Notes: generated by a model from the sequence alone, not told the origin. 64,000 bases of DNA from Lethocerus indicus (GCA_019843655.1 JACDQD010000129.1:1-64000), one strand, 5' to 3'. Positions 34,498-46,768 are shown, counted from the first letter of the stretch. Numbers and translations are program-made.

Positions 34498-36612
34498 GAC
34501 GACCCCTTTGAATTTTACAATCGATTCATCTACAGATAACAACTCCGCACCGGGCACATAATTTTCACGATATCCGCTATCGATATAATCTAAAAATTAC
34601 CGATTTTTGCCTCCGTGTCGTCACGGTTTGCGTCGTACCTTCGACATTTTCACTTTTACGAAGCGTCCGAAAATATTTGTAAATCCCGCATTTGTTGTCC
34701 GTTGACAGACACTCTACTTTAGGTTCAGGAAGTGGTATTGTCCCCCCCCCCGTAAGCGATATTATGCCGAAAAACGCTCGCAACTCCTTCGTTCTGCGAT
34801 ATAAGTCCGTAAATGCCGTGTGGACAGTTTTATTAAGAAAATTTCACTCTTTTACTATACCCGTATGCGTATCTTCTTATAGTTCGGAACGACGGATTTG
34901 GTGCGTGCCACTTCATAATACGCCTTGGGGCCGAGAACACTGTCTGTCCGCAAAGGGTTGACAATCGTTGAAAATATAAGTTTTCCCAGTTGGACTGATT
35001 TTAAATTGACAACAAATTGATAAAAAAAAATCAAAAAGAAAGGATTCGAACCTGTGCGGGCAAAGCCCATTGGATTTCGAGTCCAACTCCTTAACCACTC
35101 GGACACCGCAGCACGTGATTCATTTCAAACAGAGTTTTTCTTCCCACTGAATTTCCTTTTTTTTTTTATCATACTTTTATCTATTGCTCGTGATTTTCTA
35201 TTCAGGGGACAAAAGAAATGTATTTCGGTAGCATTTTCAGATAACAATCTGAAAGTATTACTCGCGCCCCATCGATCTTTTGAAACATCCACCACGTGCT
35301 CCGAGATACCGAAACTCTATGTACCCTTTCCCACTTTATATAGAACCGGAAAAACTGTTGTATCGTCGATGCCAGAGACGGAAAAGATCAGATAAGGGCT
35401 GATAAAGAATGTTCCCTTTGATAGTCCTTATACTGTAAGATTAATTCGTTGAGAATTTTTTTAACGCAGCTGCAAAAATCCTAATACTGTCCTAAACAGT
35501 CATTTAATAACAGAAGATTATATATGAAAACTGTCACTCGCCGATTGTGAATGAGCCCTTTCATATTCACTAATAAATGATCCGAGAAGATTTCCTTCGA
35601 ACTATTGAAAGAGACCAGGAATAGGGTTATTTCGGGAGCGTTAATTATGAACGGTCGAAAGGAAATTTATTTACCCATAATCAATTTCCCCCTTTATTAA
35701 TGATTGGCAAATTGCGGAATCAAAATGTTTCAAAATTATTTTTCAAAAAAGTGAATTTTTCTAACTCGCCTACTTGTTACCTGTCCTATGTATTGGTGTC
35801 GGTTAAAATTGTATTTCCCAAGAAAATAATTTAATAATTTAACGATTAACACATCCGATTGACGCATCTTAATCAAATTGAGGTGTGTACAACGTAAGAT
35901 TAGGCGAAAGGAAACAGAAGAGAAGAATTTAGAGAACAGTTACTGCTGAACGGTTGAACTTCGCATAAAGAGAGTTGGAAATAACGGAATATAATTTTTT
36001 TTCAATTATAGTTCGCGAATCTTCTACATCCCGACATCCTACATACCGAAAAAAAAGTTAAAAATTACAAAAAAGTAATAAAAAAAGGGGGTAAACCATT
36101 GGGTGGCTCCTCTAATTTTTGTCTCATTGTAGTTAGTGCTTGTATCAATGTTGCTTGTTGTATAATTTTACAGTTGTAACAGTAAAAGAGAGAAAATCCA
36201 GTACAATCCGTGGCGGGCATTGTTTGAAATAATTTTGTAGTAATAAATATAAAATAAGAAATAACGGATTATATTAAATTCTTTCTTTATATATAGTTAT
36301 TTCAAATAGTGTCCGTCTGTCGTGCATAATTGAACTTGATTAACTGACCTGTGAGTACTTCTGAAGGCGGCGAGAAGTCCGAAGTGGAGAACACTCGCGT
36401 TTGTTTCCCTAAAATTGACTTAATTGTATATAAGTTAAGACCGCACTACAGAAGACGCGGGACGCGTAATTTTGTACTTGACTTCGAGGGCTGATCTGTG
36501 GAAGTGTTGTGAAGGTTTGTGCCGTTGGGGTCGGGGTGGTCTGGGCGGGGTACAACATCTGCCTCTTCTGGGCTTAGGATCACCGGGAGTCATAATACCG
36601 TTTATGAGAGGG
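34498..36612 (+). repeat. Composite 4.1-kb repeat, unit 5, truncated
   Basis: Fifth copy, with several lengthened homopolymers (for example GATAAAAAAAAATC at 35,021). It ends at GTTTATGAGAGGGC, just before the GT microsatellite of other units, and is joined to foreign DNA through a short filler. Confidence 0.93.
35034..35112 (-). pseudogene. Truncated tRNA-Ser(CGA)-like sequence, unit 5
   Basis: Same as units 3 and 4. Confidence 0.75.
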
Positions 36613-36645
36613 CCTACTTGTTACCTGTCCTATGTATTGGTGTCT
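36613..36645 (+). other. Filler copied from inside the 4.1-kb unit
   Basis: CCTACTTGTTACCTGTCCTA and the following TGTATTGGTGTC are an internal segment of the unit (compare 23,536-23,567), repeated here at the break where unit 5 stops. The T in TTACCTG matches units 2-5 and not unit 1. Confidence 0.8.
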
Positions 36646-36649
36646 CCTA

Positions 36650-37676
36650 TGTAATGTCTGTCAGATTATAGAAAAATATTTATTATTGGCAGCAACAGAG
36701 ACATTTAGGTAACACATTCCGTATTGATCTCATCTGTGCAATTCAGAAATACAATATATATAAATTTGTACATTAAAAACTCTTCTTTTCTGAGTTGTGT
36801 TGTAATTTGTTTTCAACTATCATCCGTTTGGTCTATTTATTGTTAATAAGTAAATTGATTTGTATAATACTTTGAATTAATTTAAGGGACACCACGACCG
36901 ACTATATGTAGTCCTGAATCTGCAACATCACCTCATAACATAACAACCCCCCTCCTTCAATACCTTGAAAGGATACAGAATGTAAAATCTAGTTAAATTA
37001 ACTAGTACAAACAATAGGTCGGCCTACGAAGAATACATTTTTTAGTTTAATAACATTTTTAAAATGTATTATCACAAATTGCACCCAATTGTGTGCCTTA
37101 CACAAAAATGTGTAAAAGGTAAAATATAATGTGAAATATTTGTCAAATGGATTTGAAAGAAGTTCCATCGAAATTAGATTTTTTGTACCACAAAATACAG
37201 GACATTGATGACACATTTTTTTAGATAATTATTTCTGTTAATTATTTACGAGGAAAAATATTTAAAAGCGATTCAATCAGTTCGGATAACGTATAACATC
37301 GGGTTATAACACAATCTGAATTTTTATAAATAGGCGATAAATTTTTCAAATATTTCCATTTATTTAAACATTCAAGTAACCACCACTGAAAGAATTTTCT
37401 TCCAAGGAAAGAAGTTTTTATCTCATAAATTAAAGCCCGACTAGTTATATAGTACAAACAATAGGCCTACGAAGAATACATTTTTTAGTTTAATAACATT
37501 TTTAAAATGTATTATCACAAATGGAACCCAATTAGTTTAGTTCATTAATAAATAAATGTTCGATAACGGCTTGTGAATTTGTCAACATTCCAGCTTTTTT
37601 TTTCTTAATTTTACTTCAATTTTTTTTAACACACCTGTGTGTATATTTTATCTAAGAGATAAAAAATTGTAATAAA
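36650..37676 (+). mobile_element. AT-rich element, rearranged 5' portion
   Basis: Fragments of the family described at 37,677: a segment containing CCTACGAAGAATACATTTTT occurs at 37,022, 37,464 and 38,394, and GATTATAGAAAAA with CAACAGAGACATT matches the inverted copies near 38,980 and 39,480. There is no credible coding frame; the 71-72-codon frames at 36,998-37,457 on the minus strand are unsupported. Confidence 0.6.
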
Positions 37677-39190
37677 TCTTGTTTAAATTTCGATTATTTC
37701 AAATTCGGATTGTTTGTAAATGCCTCCATTAACATTCGACCAGTAATGGCTGTTTGGTGATTATTTATCATTTGAGAGTGACGCGTGAAATATACGGAAA
37801 ATGGATTTAAAAATAGTTTCAATCGCTTTTTTCAGACTACTAAATACTGGACATTACAGATACTTTATTTGGTTCTCCAACTTTCAATATTTATTCTAGT
37901 TCAGAAATAAAAATAATTGCCGTCAATACTCGAGCGAGTGTTTTTAACAATCTCTCAATTCTTTGGAAAATAAAATATAAACTAGTTCTTATAGATTCAT
38001 CGCTCTATACGGGGCTATATAACATATTTCTGTTTAAAAAACTTTTAGCGATATAATTTTTGGATAAACATTTTCTTAAATAATGTATACAATGTTGTTC
38101 TCAAATGTTTTATACGAATCCCACTTTAGAAATAAAAGTAACTGTCGTATGAAATATTTGTAAAATGGATTTGAAAGTAGTTCCATCGAAATTAGATTTT
38201 CGTACCACAAAATACTTGACATTGATGACACATTTTTTTAGATAATTATTTCTGTTAATTATTTATGAGGAAAAATATTTAAAAGCAATTTCAATCAGTT
38301 CGAATAACCACCACTGAAAAATTTTCTTCCAAGGAAAGAAGTTTTTATCTCATAAATTAAAGCCCGACTAGTTATATAGTACAAACAATAGGCCTACGAA
38401 GAATACATTTTTTAGTTTAATAACATTTTTAAAATGTATTATCACAAATGGAAGAAATTAAATATAAACTAGTTCTTATAGATTCATTGCTCTATACGGG
38501 ACTATATAAATCGATAGACAATTTTAAACATATTTCTATTTAAAAAACCCTTAGCAAAAAATATTTTTTGTATAAACATTTTCTTTCAAATATTTCCATT
38601 TATGAAACACTCAAGTGTCTTGTAACCACCACTGAACCATTTTCTCCCAATGACAGAAGGTTTTATCTCATAAATCAAAGCCCGACCAGTTATATTAATG
38701 CTATATACTATAATAATTGATGATCGAAATATTTTATACTACTTTGTGAAAAAAACTGATCTGTTAGTAATAGGTAAATGTGATCCGTTAATAATTTTAT
38801 TAATCTGGATCCGAATGACTGACAAGGTCACTTATAAGGTGGGCCCTATAAATATACGATAAATGTTAAAAATATTACCCCGGTAATTAGTTATACACAC
38901 ATTATAATACATTAATACCTTATATAAGATACTAATTAATAATCGCCTATATTTTATGTTACTGTCAAGCAATGTCTCTGTTGCGGCCGATCATAAATAC
39001 TTTTTCTATAATCTGACTTATTCGGCCAGAGTTTAGTGCGCTTACACTAAATGTACAGTTGGGGTGAAATATTTTTTTTTTAAACTAGCCCTTTAAAGGG
39101 TGACAATAAACTGTGACAATGATGAAAGCAAACTTCCACCTTATTTCTCAAGCGGATACAAATACATATTCTTTATTTTCAACGAGTACA
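37677..39190 (+). mobile_element. AT-rich non-coding element family, copy 1
   Basis: Begins TGTTTAAATTTCGATTATTT and ends near ATTCTTTATTTTCAACGAGT. A second copy at 55,540-57,195 keeps the same order of blocks (GGCTGTTTGGTGATTATTTA, AGACTACTAAATAC, TATAGATTCATTGCTCTATA, GGTAAATGTGATCCGTTAAT, CTAGCCC...AAAGGGTG). No transposase or reverse-transcriptase pattern is visible, so it is probably non-autonomous. Its class is not established. Confidence 0.6.
38455..39030 (+). repeat. Left arm of long inverted repeat
   Basis: Reverse-complementary to 39,470-40,125. For example TAATAGGTAAATGTGATCCG here is matched by CGGATCACATTTACCTATTA at 39,792. The arm spans about 570 bp, with an ~80-bp insertion or deletion difference between arms. 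Confidence 0.8.
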
Positions 39191-39469
39191 TGTAGTGATA
39201 AGAAAGCGGAATTGTAATTAAAAATATGTTTATTACAGTACTCAAGGGTACACTACAAGTTCTACCTTCCTCTGCTTAAACAAAAATATAAGATACAAGT
39301 ACTGGTGGCATCATTATTACGATCATTATCTCTCCAATTTTTTTTTACTATTTATCTCTGTATCTTAATGCACACATAGTTTGTAATCTTGAATGGAATG
39401 ACAAAATAGTCGTAAATATGTCTGAGAAAGGGACACGTTATTGTAAGATAATGAAATTGATTTCACTTG

Positions 39470-40125
39470 GCAGAATAAGCCAGATTATAGAAAAAGGATT
39501 CATGATGGGCCACAACAGAGACATTGCCTGACCATAACATAAAATATCAGCGATTATTAATTAGTATCCTACATACAGTTTTAATGTATTACAACTAATA
39601 ACTGGGTTTCAATTTACAGGAGAAAAAATCTTCCCTCATAGGGAAAAAATTAGAAAGGGTTAAAATTCAATTAGCAGAGTTGCTAAGTATTTTAAAAGGA
39701 AATATTTTTAACATTTATCGTATATTTATAAGGCCCACCTTATAAGTGACCTTCTCAGTCGTTCGGATCCAGATTAATAAAATTATTAACGGATCACATT
39801 TACCTATTACTAACAGATCAGTTTTTTCACAAAGTAGTATAAAATATTTCGATCATCAATTATTATAGTATATAGCATTAATATAACTGGTCGGGCTTTG
39901 ATTTATGAGATAAAACCTTCTGTCATTGGGAGAAAATGGTTCAGTGTTGGTTACAAGACACTTGAGTGTTTCATAAATGGAAATATTTGAAAGAAAATGT
40001 TTATACAAAAAATATTTTTTGCTAAGGGTTTTTTAAATAGAAATATGTTTAAAATTGTCTATCGATTTATATAGTCCCGTATAGAGCAATGAATCTATAA
40101 GAACTAGTTTATATTTAATTTCTTG
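39470..40125 (-). repeat. Right arm of long inverted repeat
   Basis: Inverted copy of the arm at 38,455-39,030. It keeps an extra ~80 bp (39,605-39,690) also present in the copy near 56,800-56,890, so the left arm lost it. Confidence 0.8.
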
Positions 40126-40324
40126 TGTCCGAAGAATTGACAGAAATTGTTAAAAACACTCATTCACTTTCATTGTCAATGTTATATATTTTGTCCTATA
40201 AATTCTTTATCAGTCAACTGTATTCAAACGGAAACCTCATTACTGATCCTCATATAAAGGAGATTCTATTCAGTAGGGCCGGTTCGCGGGGGAATCGGAT
40301 AAGGGGCCCCTTTTGGGGGCCGAA

Positions 40325-40343
40325 TGACGTCACTGTGACGTCA
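40325..40343. promoter_or_regulatory. Two adjacent CRE-like sites
   Basis: TGACGTCA at 40,325-40,332 and again at 40,336-40,343, in a CpG-rich patch (40,275-40,370). TGACGTCA is the palindromic ATF/CREB-type site. No transcription unit is visible beside it. Confidence 0.35.
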
Positions 40344-40639
40344 CCAGGCCGGCAGAATATGCCGGGAAAATATTACGAATACAATTTTTTTTAAAAAATA
40401 TCCAGCCCAATTTATCCGCAACGTGAATCGCGTATTTCAGTCACTGTTGGGATTTCTTTCTAAATATGCCCAATACCTTTTATTTACGTAAATAAATACT
40501 TCGCATTTTTCCGATTATTGTAGAAGGGGTAGAAATAATTGAATGCATTTCGCGCCTTTAATAGACGGGCAAAATGAAATGCCGATTGTAAGCGATCGAA
40601 AATGAAATTTTACAGTTTTACGGAATACCGTAGATTTGG

Positions 40640-40760
40640 ACGCCCGAAAAACATCCATAAGTGACCAACAACCCAGTGCTACTGAAGACGGCGAACGGCC
40701 GAAACCGCCCGGTCTAGCAAAAGACCAAATTATTCGGCCGCTACATCTCGTCCTGGATTT
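40640..40760 (-). mobile_element. Single arm of foldback-type element
   Basis: GCGAACGGCCGAAACCGCCC and GGTCTAGCAAAAGACCAAAT match one arm of the family seen at 48,521-49,480, 61,728-62,140 and 62,856-63,185. The partner arm is absent. Confidence 0.6.
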
Positions 40761-40962
40761 TTTATATTGTCGGGTCAAATTAAAGACGAAGACTGCGGGA
40801 ATTTCCCCCGGAAAAGGAGGACTTTTTGACCGGGAATCTCTGGCCCGGAGCGACGTAGGGAATACCCGTTATACAGTTCAATATAATACGCTGACACTGA
40901 CACAGTGAACTCTCGAAGGAGAAGCCGCCCAATGATGGTACTGCCGCTCCTGATGGCCTCAC

Positions 40963-41376
40963 TCGGGCTGTAAGGAAATCGCGTGGCAATTTCCGCTTTA
41001 GGGCGATGGACGGGATTTTCGGGAAGGTGGGAAGCGAGGAAAGTTGTCGAATTAAGGGATCGGAATGGAAGGATTTATACCGGGAAGCCGCTAATTCTCC
41101 AACGAATGGGACTTTTAGGTCGTCCCGAATTATTCCGTTAGAGACGTACGGTGGGGCGTTGGTAATTTTTCGTAGGATTACGGATTGCGAGGATTGGAGT
41201 CTCCACAAGAGTTCGATTCCGTAGGCCCGGATAGGTTTCAGTACGCGGTTGTAATTTAATAATTTGTTTGACAGTGATAGTTGTGATCTGTAGTTGAGGA
41301 GTCTTAGTAGTAATTTGCAGCGTCGATTCCTTTCTGTACGTTTCAGTCTTGTATGCGGCCGGTTCCGTGTCAGTCT
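40963..41376 (-). pseudogene. LINE (Jockey-like) reverse transcriptase C-terminal fragment
   Basis: The minus strand encodes about 138 residues with the pattern found downstream of the RT catalytic core in Jockey-clade LINEs: SLSNKLLNYNRVLKPIRAYG, then ILRKITNAPPYVSN and DDLKVPFVGE, closing with KRKLPRDFL. The frame is open across this stretch but continues at both ends into satellite A and other repeat sequence, so it is a fragment and not a gene. The usual WG motif region is shortened (LLWRLQSSQS). No catalytic YxDD region is present. Identification is from remembered family pattern and is fairly secure. Confidence 0.75.
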
Positions 41377-41384
41377 CGGGATCC

Positions 41385-41635
41385 AGCCCGGAACTACGTG
41401 AATAGACAGGTAGTGGAATGCAAATGGGACGTTTAGAAACCAGCCGGGCTCAAATATCATGAATATTAACAAAGATAGTGAAATCCTACCGGACCGTCAG
41501 GGACTGGTGCGAAATTCGCCATTTTGAATCTATCGCCTCCAGCCCGGAACTGTGAGATTGGACCGGTAGAGGAATGCAAATGGGACGTTTAGAAACAAAG
41601 ATCATCCTAATATCATTAATATTAACATTAAAATT
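41385..41635 (+). repeat. Satellite A type II monomers
   Basis: About one and a half ~158-bp monomers. It stops directly after CATTAATATTAAC, where the 164-bp satellite begins. Confidence 0.88.
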
Positions 41636-44600
41636 CTCCCCCCACTTTCTATATATTTATATTTATATATACTTATAAATAATCATAGCCTAATGGGGTA
41701 TATTTGCAGGGCACTTTCGAATCAATTAAATTTAAGGAAATGTGTTTCGGTCAAAAAATCGATGAGACCGGAGCCGTTTTCAATAGAAATTCTCCCCCAC
41801 TTTCTTTATATTTATATTTATATATTTATGTACACATATAAATAATCGTAGCCTAATGGGGTATATTTGCAGGGTACTTTCGAATCGATTAAATTTAAGG
41901 AAATGTGTTTCGGTCAAAAAATCGATGAGACCGTAGACATTTTCCATAGAAATTCACCCCCTGTTTTCTATATATGTATATTCAAATATTTATATATGCT
42001 TATAAATAATCGTAGCCTAATGGGGTTTATTTGCAGGGTACTTTCGAGTAGATTAAATTTAAGGAAATGTGTTTCGGTCAAAAAATCGATGAGACCGTAG
42101 ACGTTTTCTATAGAAATTCTCCCCCCGTTTTCTATATATGTAAATCTATATATTTATATATACTTATAAATAATCGTAGCCTAATGGGGTATATTTGCAG
42201 GGTACTTTCGAATCGATTAAATTTAAGGAAATGTGTTTCGGTCAAAAAATCGATGAGACCGTAGACATTTTCCATAGAAATTCACCCCCCGTTTTCTATA
42301 TATGTATATTCATATATTTATATATGCTTATAAATAATCGTAGCCTAATGGGGTATATTTGCAGGGTACTTTCGAATCGATTAAATTTAAGGAAATGTGT
42401 TTCGGTCAAAAAATCGATGAGACCCTAGACATTTTCCATAGAAATTCACCCCGATTTCTATATATGTATATTCATATATTTATATATGCTTATAAATAAT
42501 CGTAGCCTAATGGGGTATATTTGCAGGGTACTTTCGAATCGATTAAATTTAAGGAAATGTGTTTCGGTCAAAAAATCGATGAGACCGGAGACGTTTTCAG
42601 TAGAAATTCTCCCCCCACTTTCTTTATATTTATATTTATATATTTATGTACACATATAAATAATCGTAGCCTAATGGGGTATATTTGCAGGGTACTTTCG
42701 AATCGATTAAATTTAAGGAAATGTGTTTCGGTCAAAAAATCGATGAGACCCTAGACATTTTCCATAGAAATTCACCCCCCGATTTCTATATATGTATATT
42801 CATATATTTATATATGCTTATAAATAATCGTAGCCTAATGGGGTATATTTGCAGGGTACTTTCGAATCGATTAAATTTAAGGAAATGTGTTTCGGTCAAA
42901 AAATCGATGAGACCCTAGACATTTTCCATAGAAATTCACCCCCCGATTTCTATATATTTATATTTATATATTTATGTACACATATGAATAATCGTAGCCT
43001 AATGGGGTATATTTGCAGGGTACTTTCGAATCGATTAAATTTAAGGAAATGTGTTTCGGTCAAAAAATCGATGAGACCGGAGACGTTTTCAGTAGAAATT
43101 CTCCCCCCACTTTCTTTATATTTATATTTATATATTTATGTACACATATAAATAATCGTAGCCTAATGGGGTATATTTGCAGGGTACTTTCGAATCGATT
43201 AAATTTAAGGAAATGTGTTTCGGTCAAAAAATCGATGAGACCCTAGACATTTTCCATAGAAATTCCCCCCCCGATTTCTATATATGTATATTCATATATT
43301 TATATATGCTTATAAATAATCGTAGCCTAATGGGGTATATTTGCAGGGTACTTTCGAATCGATTAAATTTAAGGAAATGTGTTTCGGTCAAAAAATCGAT
43401 GAGACCCTAGACATTTTCCATAGAAATTCCCCCCCCGATTTCTATATATGTATATTCATATATTTATATATGCTTATAAATAATCGTAGCCTAATGGGGT
43501 ATATTTGCAGGGTACTTTCGAATCGATTAAATTTAAGGAAATGTGTTTCGGTCAAAAAATCGATGAGACCGTAGACATTTTCCATAGAAATTCACCCCCG
43601 ATTTCTATATATGTATATTCATATATTTATATATGCTTATAAATAATCGTAGCCTAATGGGGTATATTTGCAGGGTACTTTCGAATCGATTAAATTTATG
43701 GAAATGTGTTTCGGTCAAAAAATCGATGAGACCGGAGACGTTTTCAGTAGAAATTCTCCCCCCACTTTCTTTATATTTATATTTATATATTTATGTACAC
43801 ATATAAATAATCGTAGCCTAATGGGGTATATTTGCAGGGTACTTTCGAATCGATTAAATTTAAGGAAATGTGTTTCGGTCAAAAAATCGATGAGACCCTA
43901 GACATTTTCCATAGAAATTCACCCCCCGATTTCTATATATGTATATTCATATATTTATATATGCTTATAAATAATCGTAGCCTAATGGGGTATATTTGCA
44001 GGGTACTTTCGAATCGATTAAATTTAAGGAAATGTGTTTCGGTCAAAAAATCGATGAGACCCTAGACATTTTCCATAGAAATTCACCCCCGATTTCTATA
44101 TATGTATATTCATATATTTATATATGCTTATAAATAATCGTAGCCTAATGGGGTATATTTGCAGGGTACTTTCGAATCGATTAAATTTAAGGAAATGTGT
44201 TTCGGTCAAAAAATCGATGAGACCGGAGACGTTTTCAGTAGAAATTCTCCCCCCACTTTCTTTATATTTATATTCATATATTTATATATGCTTATAAATA
44301 ATCGTAGCCTAATGGGGTATATTTGCAGGGTACTTTCGAATCGATTAAATTTATGGAAATGTGTTTCGGTCAAAAAATCGATGAGACCGGAGCCGTTTTC
44401 AGTAGAAATTCTCCCCCCACTTTCTTTATATTTATATTTATATATTTATGTACACATATAAATAATCGTAGCCTAATGGGGTATATTTGCAGGGTACTTT
44501 CGAATCGATTAAATTTAAGGAAATGTGTTTCGGTCAAAAAATCGATGAGACCGGAGACGTTTTCAGTAGAAATTCTCCCCCCACTTTCTTTATATTTATA

Positions 44601-45680
44601 TTTATATATTTATGTACACATATAAATAATCGTAGCCTAATGGGGTATATTTGCAGGGTACTTTCGAATCGATTAAATTTAAGGAAATGTGTTTCGGTCA
44701 AAAAATCGATGAGACCCTAGACATTTTCCATAGAAATTCCCCCGATTTCTATATATGTATATTCATATATTTATATATGCTTATAAATAATCGTAGCCTA
44801 ATGGGGTATATTTGCAGGGTACTTTCGAATCGATTAAATTTAAGGAAATGTGTTTCGGTCAAAAAATCGATGAGACCGTAGACATTTTCCATAGAAATTC
44901 ACCCCCCGATTTCTATATATGTATATTCATATATTTATATATGCTTATAAATAATCGTAGCCTAATGGGGTATATTTGCAGGGTACTTTCGAATCGATTA
45001 AATTTATGGAAATGTGTTTCGGTCAAAAAATCGATGAGACCGGAGACGTTTTCAGTAGAAATTCTCCCCCCACTTTCTTTATATTTATATTTATATATTT
45101 ATGTACAAATATAAATAATTGTAGCCTAATGGGGTATATTTGCAGGGTACTTTCGTATCGATTAAATTTATGGAAATGTGTTTCGGTCAAAAAATCGATG
45201 AGACCGGAGACGTTTTCAGTAGAAATTCTCCCCCCACTTTCTTTATATTTATATTTATATATTTATGTACACATATAAATAATCGTAGCCTAATGGGGTA
45301 TATTTGCAGGGTACTTTCGAATTGATTAAATTTAAGGAAATGTGTTTCGGTCAAAAAATCGATGAGACCGTAGACGTTTTCAGTAGAAATTCTCCCCCCA
45401 CTTTCTTTATATTTATATTTATATATTTATGTACACATATAAATAATCGTAGCCTAATGGGGTATATTTGCAGGGTACTTTCGAATCGATTAAATTTAAG
45501 GAAATGTGTTTCGGTCAAAAAATCGATGAGACCGTAGACATTTTCCATAGAAATTCCCCCGATTTCTATATATGTATATTCATATATTTATATATGCTTA
45601 TAAATAATCGTAGCCTAATGGGGTATATTTGCAGGGTATTTTGAATCGATTAAATTTATGGAAATGTGCTTCGGTCATAT
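41636..45680 (+). repeat. Satellite C2, 164-bp tandem array
   Basis: About 24 monomers, most exactly 164 bp (for example blocks at 42,685, 42,849, 43,013, 43,177, 43,341). The 60-bp block GGTACTTTCG...GATGAGACC is almost invariant and open in frame; the spacer comes in two main versions, one with GGAGACGTTTTCAGTAG and TTATGTACACATA, the other with TAGACATTTTCCATAG and TTATATATGCTTATA. Hybrids occur at about 42,910 and 44,221. More homogeneous than C1. The 77- and 100-residue ORFs are repeat-generated. Confidence 0.95.
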
Positions 45681-45689
45681 CATTTTTTC

Positions 45690-45965
45690 TTATTGTACAG
45701 TCAACTTAATTATATCTGACACTGTTAAATTTCCTTTACGGGGAACATTCTTCGAAAAAACAAACTCTACACATTTATAGGTAAATGAAGAAGTCACTTT
45801 CATCATTGGGCTCGGTGGTCGCAGGTGTTGAGGCGTAGTTTTACTATTCCAAAAATCGGGGTTCGAATCCGCCCGTTTTATTTCATTTTTTATCAATTTT
45901 TTCACTGTTAAAAACAGAATTTGTTTTATTATACTTATACTTGAACTTTTTGACTTCTGTAATTG

Positions 45966-46023
<58 letters not shown>
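45690..46023 (+). mobile_element. SINE copy and (TA)n tail flanking C2
   Basis: GGGCTCGGTGGTCGCAGGTG, B-box GGTTCGAATCC near 45,860 and the 3' module ending GATAAATA, then about 28 TA units (45,968-46,023). The whole segment matches 15,575-15,962. Confidence 0.65.
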
Positions 46024-46028
<5 letters not shown>

Positions 46029-46560
46029 GTGTACCCAAAAATAATCGACAATTTGATAAAATGAATTTCGTTTCTTAAAGAGCGAAATCAAGGGCCGTAT
46101 AAAATATGGGGTCGACAACTAAGTAATTGCAGAATTCCACCGACAACAAGTGGCGTCGTACATATTTTTAAGTATGTCGACATCTTCGCCACGGATAAGA
46201 TTCTTCGATACGTTATTATTCGGTCCTTTCTGAAACATTCGGTATCGAAATTACATCAACCGGTCAAATTGTGTGTCTGTGAGTATAAGAAGCTAAAAGA
46301 CGGGGTGAACCGAAGCGAGCGTTTCCGTTGCATTTCGCTTTTTATTAATCGCAACGGTGTTATCGCCTGGTAGGGGCTCGTAAAAGTTGTACGCTGATGA
46401 AGGCTGAGAACACCAGTGTCAGTACTGCGGTTCGCGAAATTCCGGTCGGGGAATTTTTCATTAAAAGACGAGGAGTGCTCCGGAGGACGTCTGGCGGAGG
46501 TCGACGATGACCGAATAAAGGCCGTTATCGATTCGGATCGCCACAGTTTGACACTGGGAC
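46024..46560 (+). pseudogene. Mariner transposase N-terminal remnant
   Basis: The sequence GTCGACAACTAAGTAATTGC at about 46,113 resembles a mariner terminal repeat. Further on, the frame from about 46,427 reads RFAKFRSGNFSLKDEE, then AEVDDDRIKAVIDSD, the pattern of the second helix-turn-helix region and linker of mariner transposases. Just upstream another frame gives TSVSTAV, so a frameshift lies near 46,430. The catalytic region is absent; sequence after about 46,560 is unrelated. A dead fragment. Shorter pieces of the same end recur at 58,670 and 61,432. Confidence 0.7.
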
Positions 46561-46768
46561 ATTGCAGAGAAGCCGACTGTATCTTATACCTGCATTCGAA
46601 ACCTTCTACAGCTTGTCTGCGCAAAGATGTTGACGTACTTAAAAATATGTACAACATACATTCGTACTCCTTTCGGCAATTTTTCCGCTCGCTTTATATA
46701 TCAATATTGAGGAATATCGAAACAAGATTGGTGTAATTTAAAATTGATTCATTGAGTATTGCACGTTC

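Noticed and set aside
40780..41472. 230-residue minus-strand ORF as an intact gene
   Set aside because: Its first ~30 residues are satellite A shadow and its last ~60 have no family match; only the middle is LINE reverse transcriptase.
42685..45325. Repeated 77- and 100-residue ORFs (MQGTFESIKFKEMCFG...) as a tandem gene family
   Set aside because: They overlap one another at 164-bp steps and run through AT-rich spacer; 164 is not a multiple of three, so each ORF is an artefact of one monomer read on into the next. Only the 60-bp block is kept as a coding candidate.
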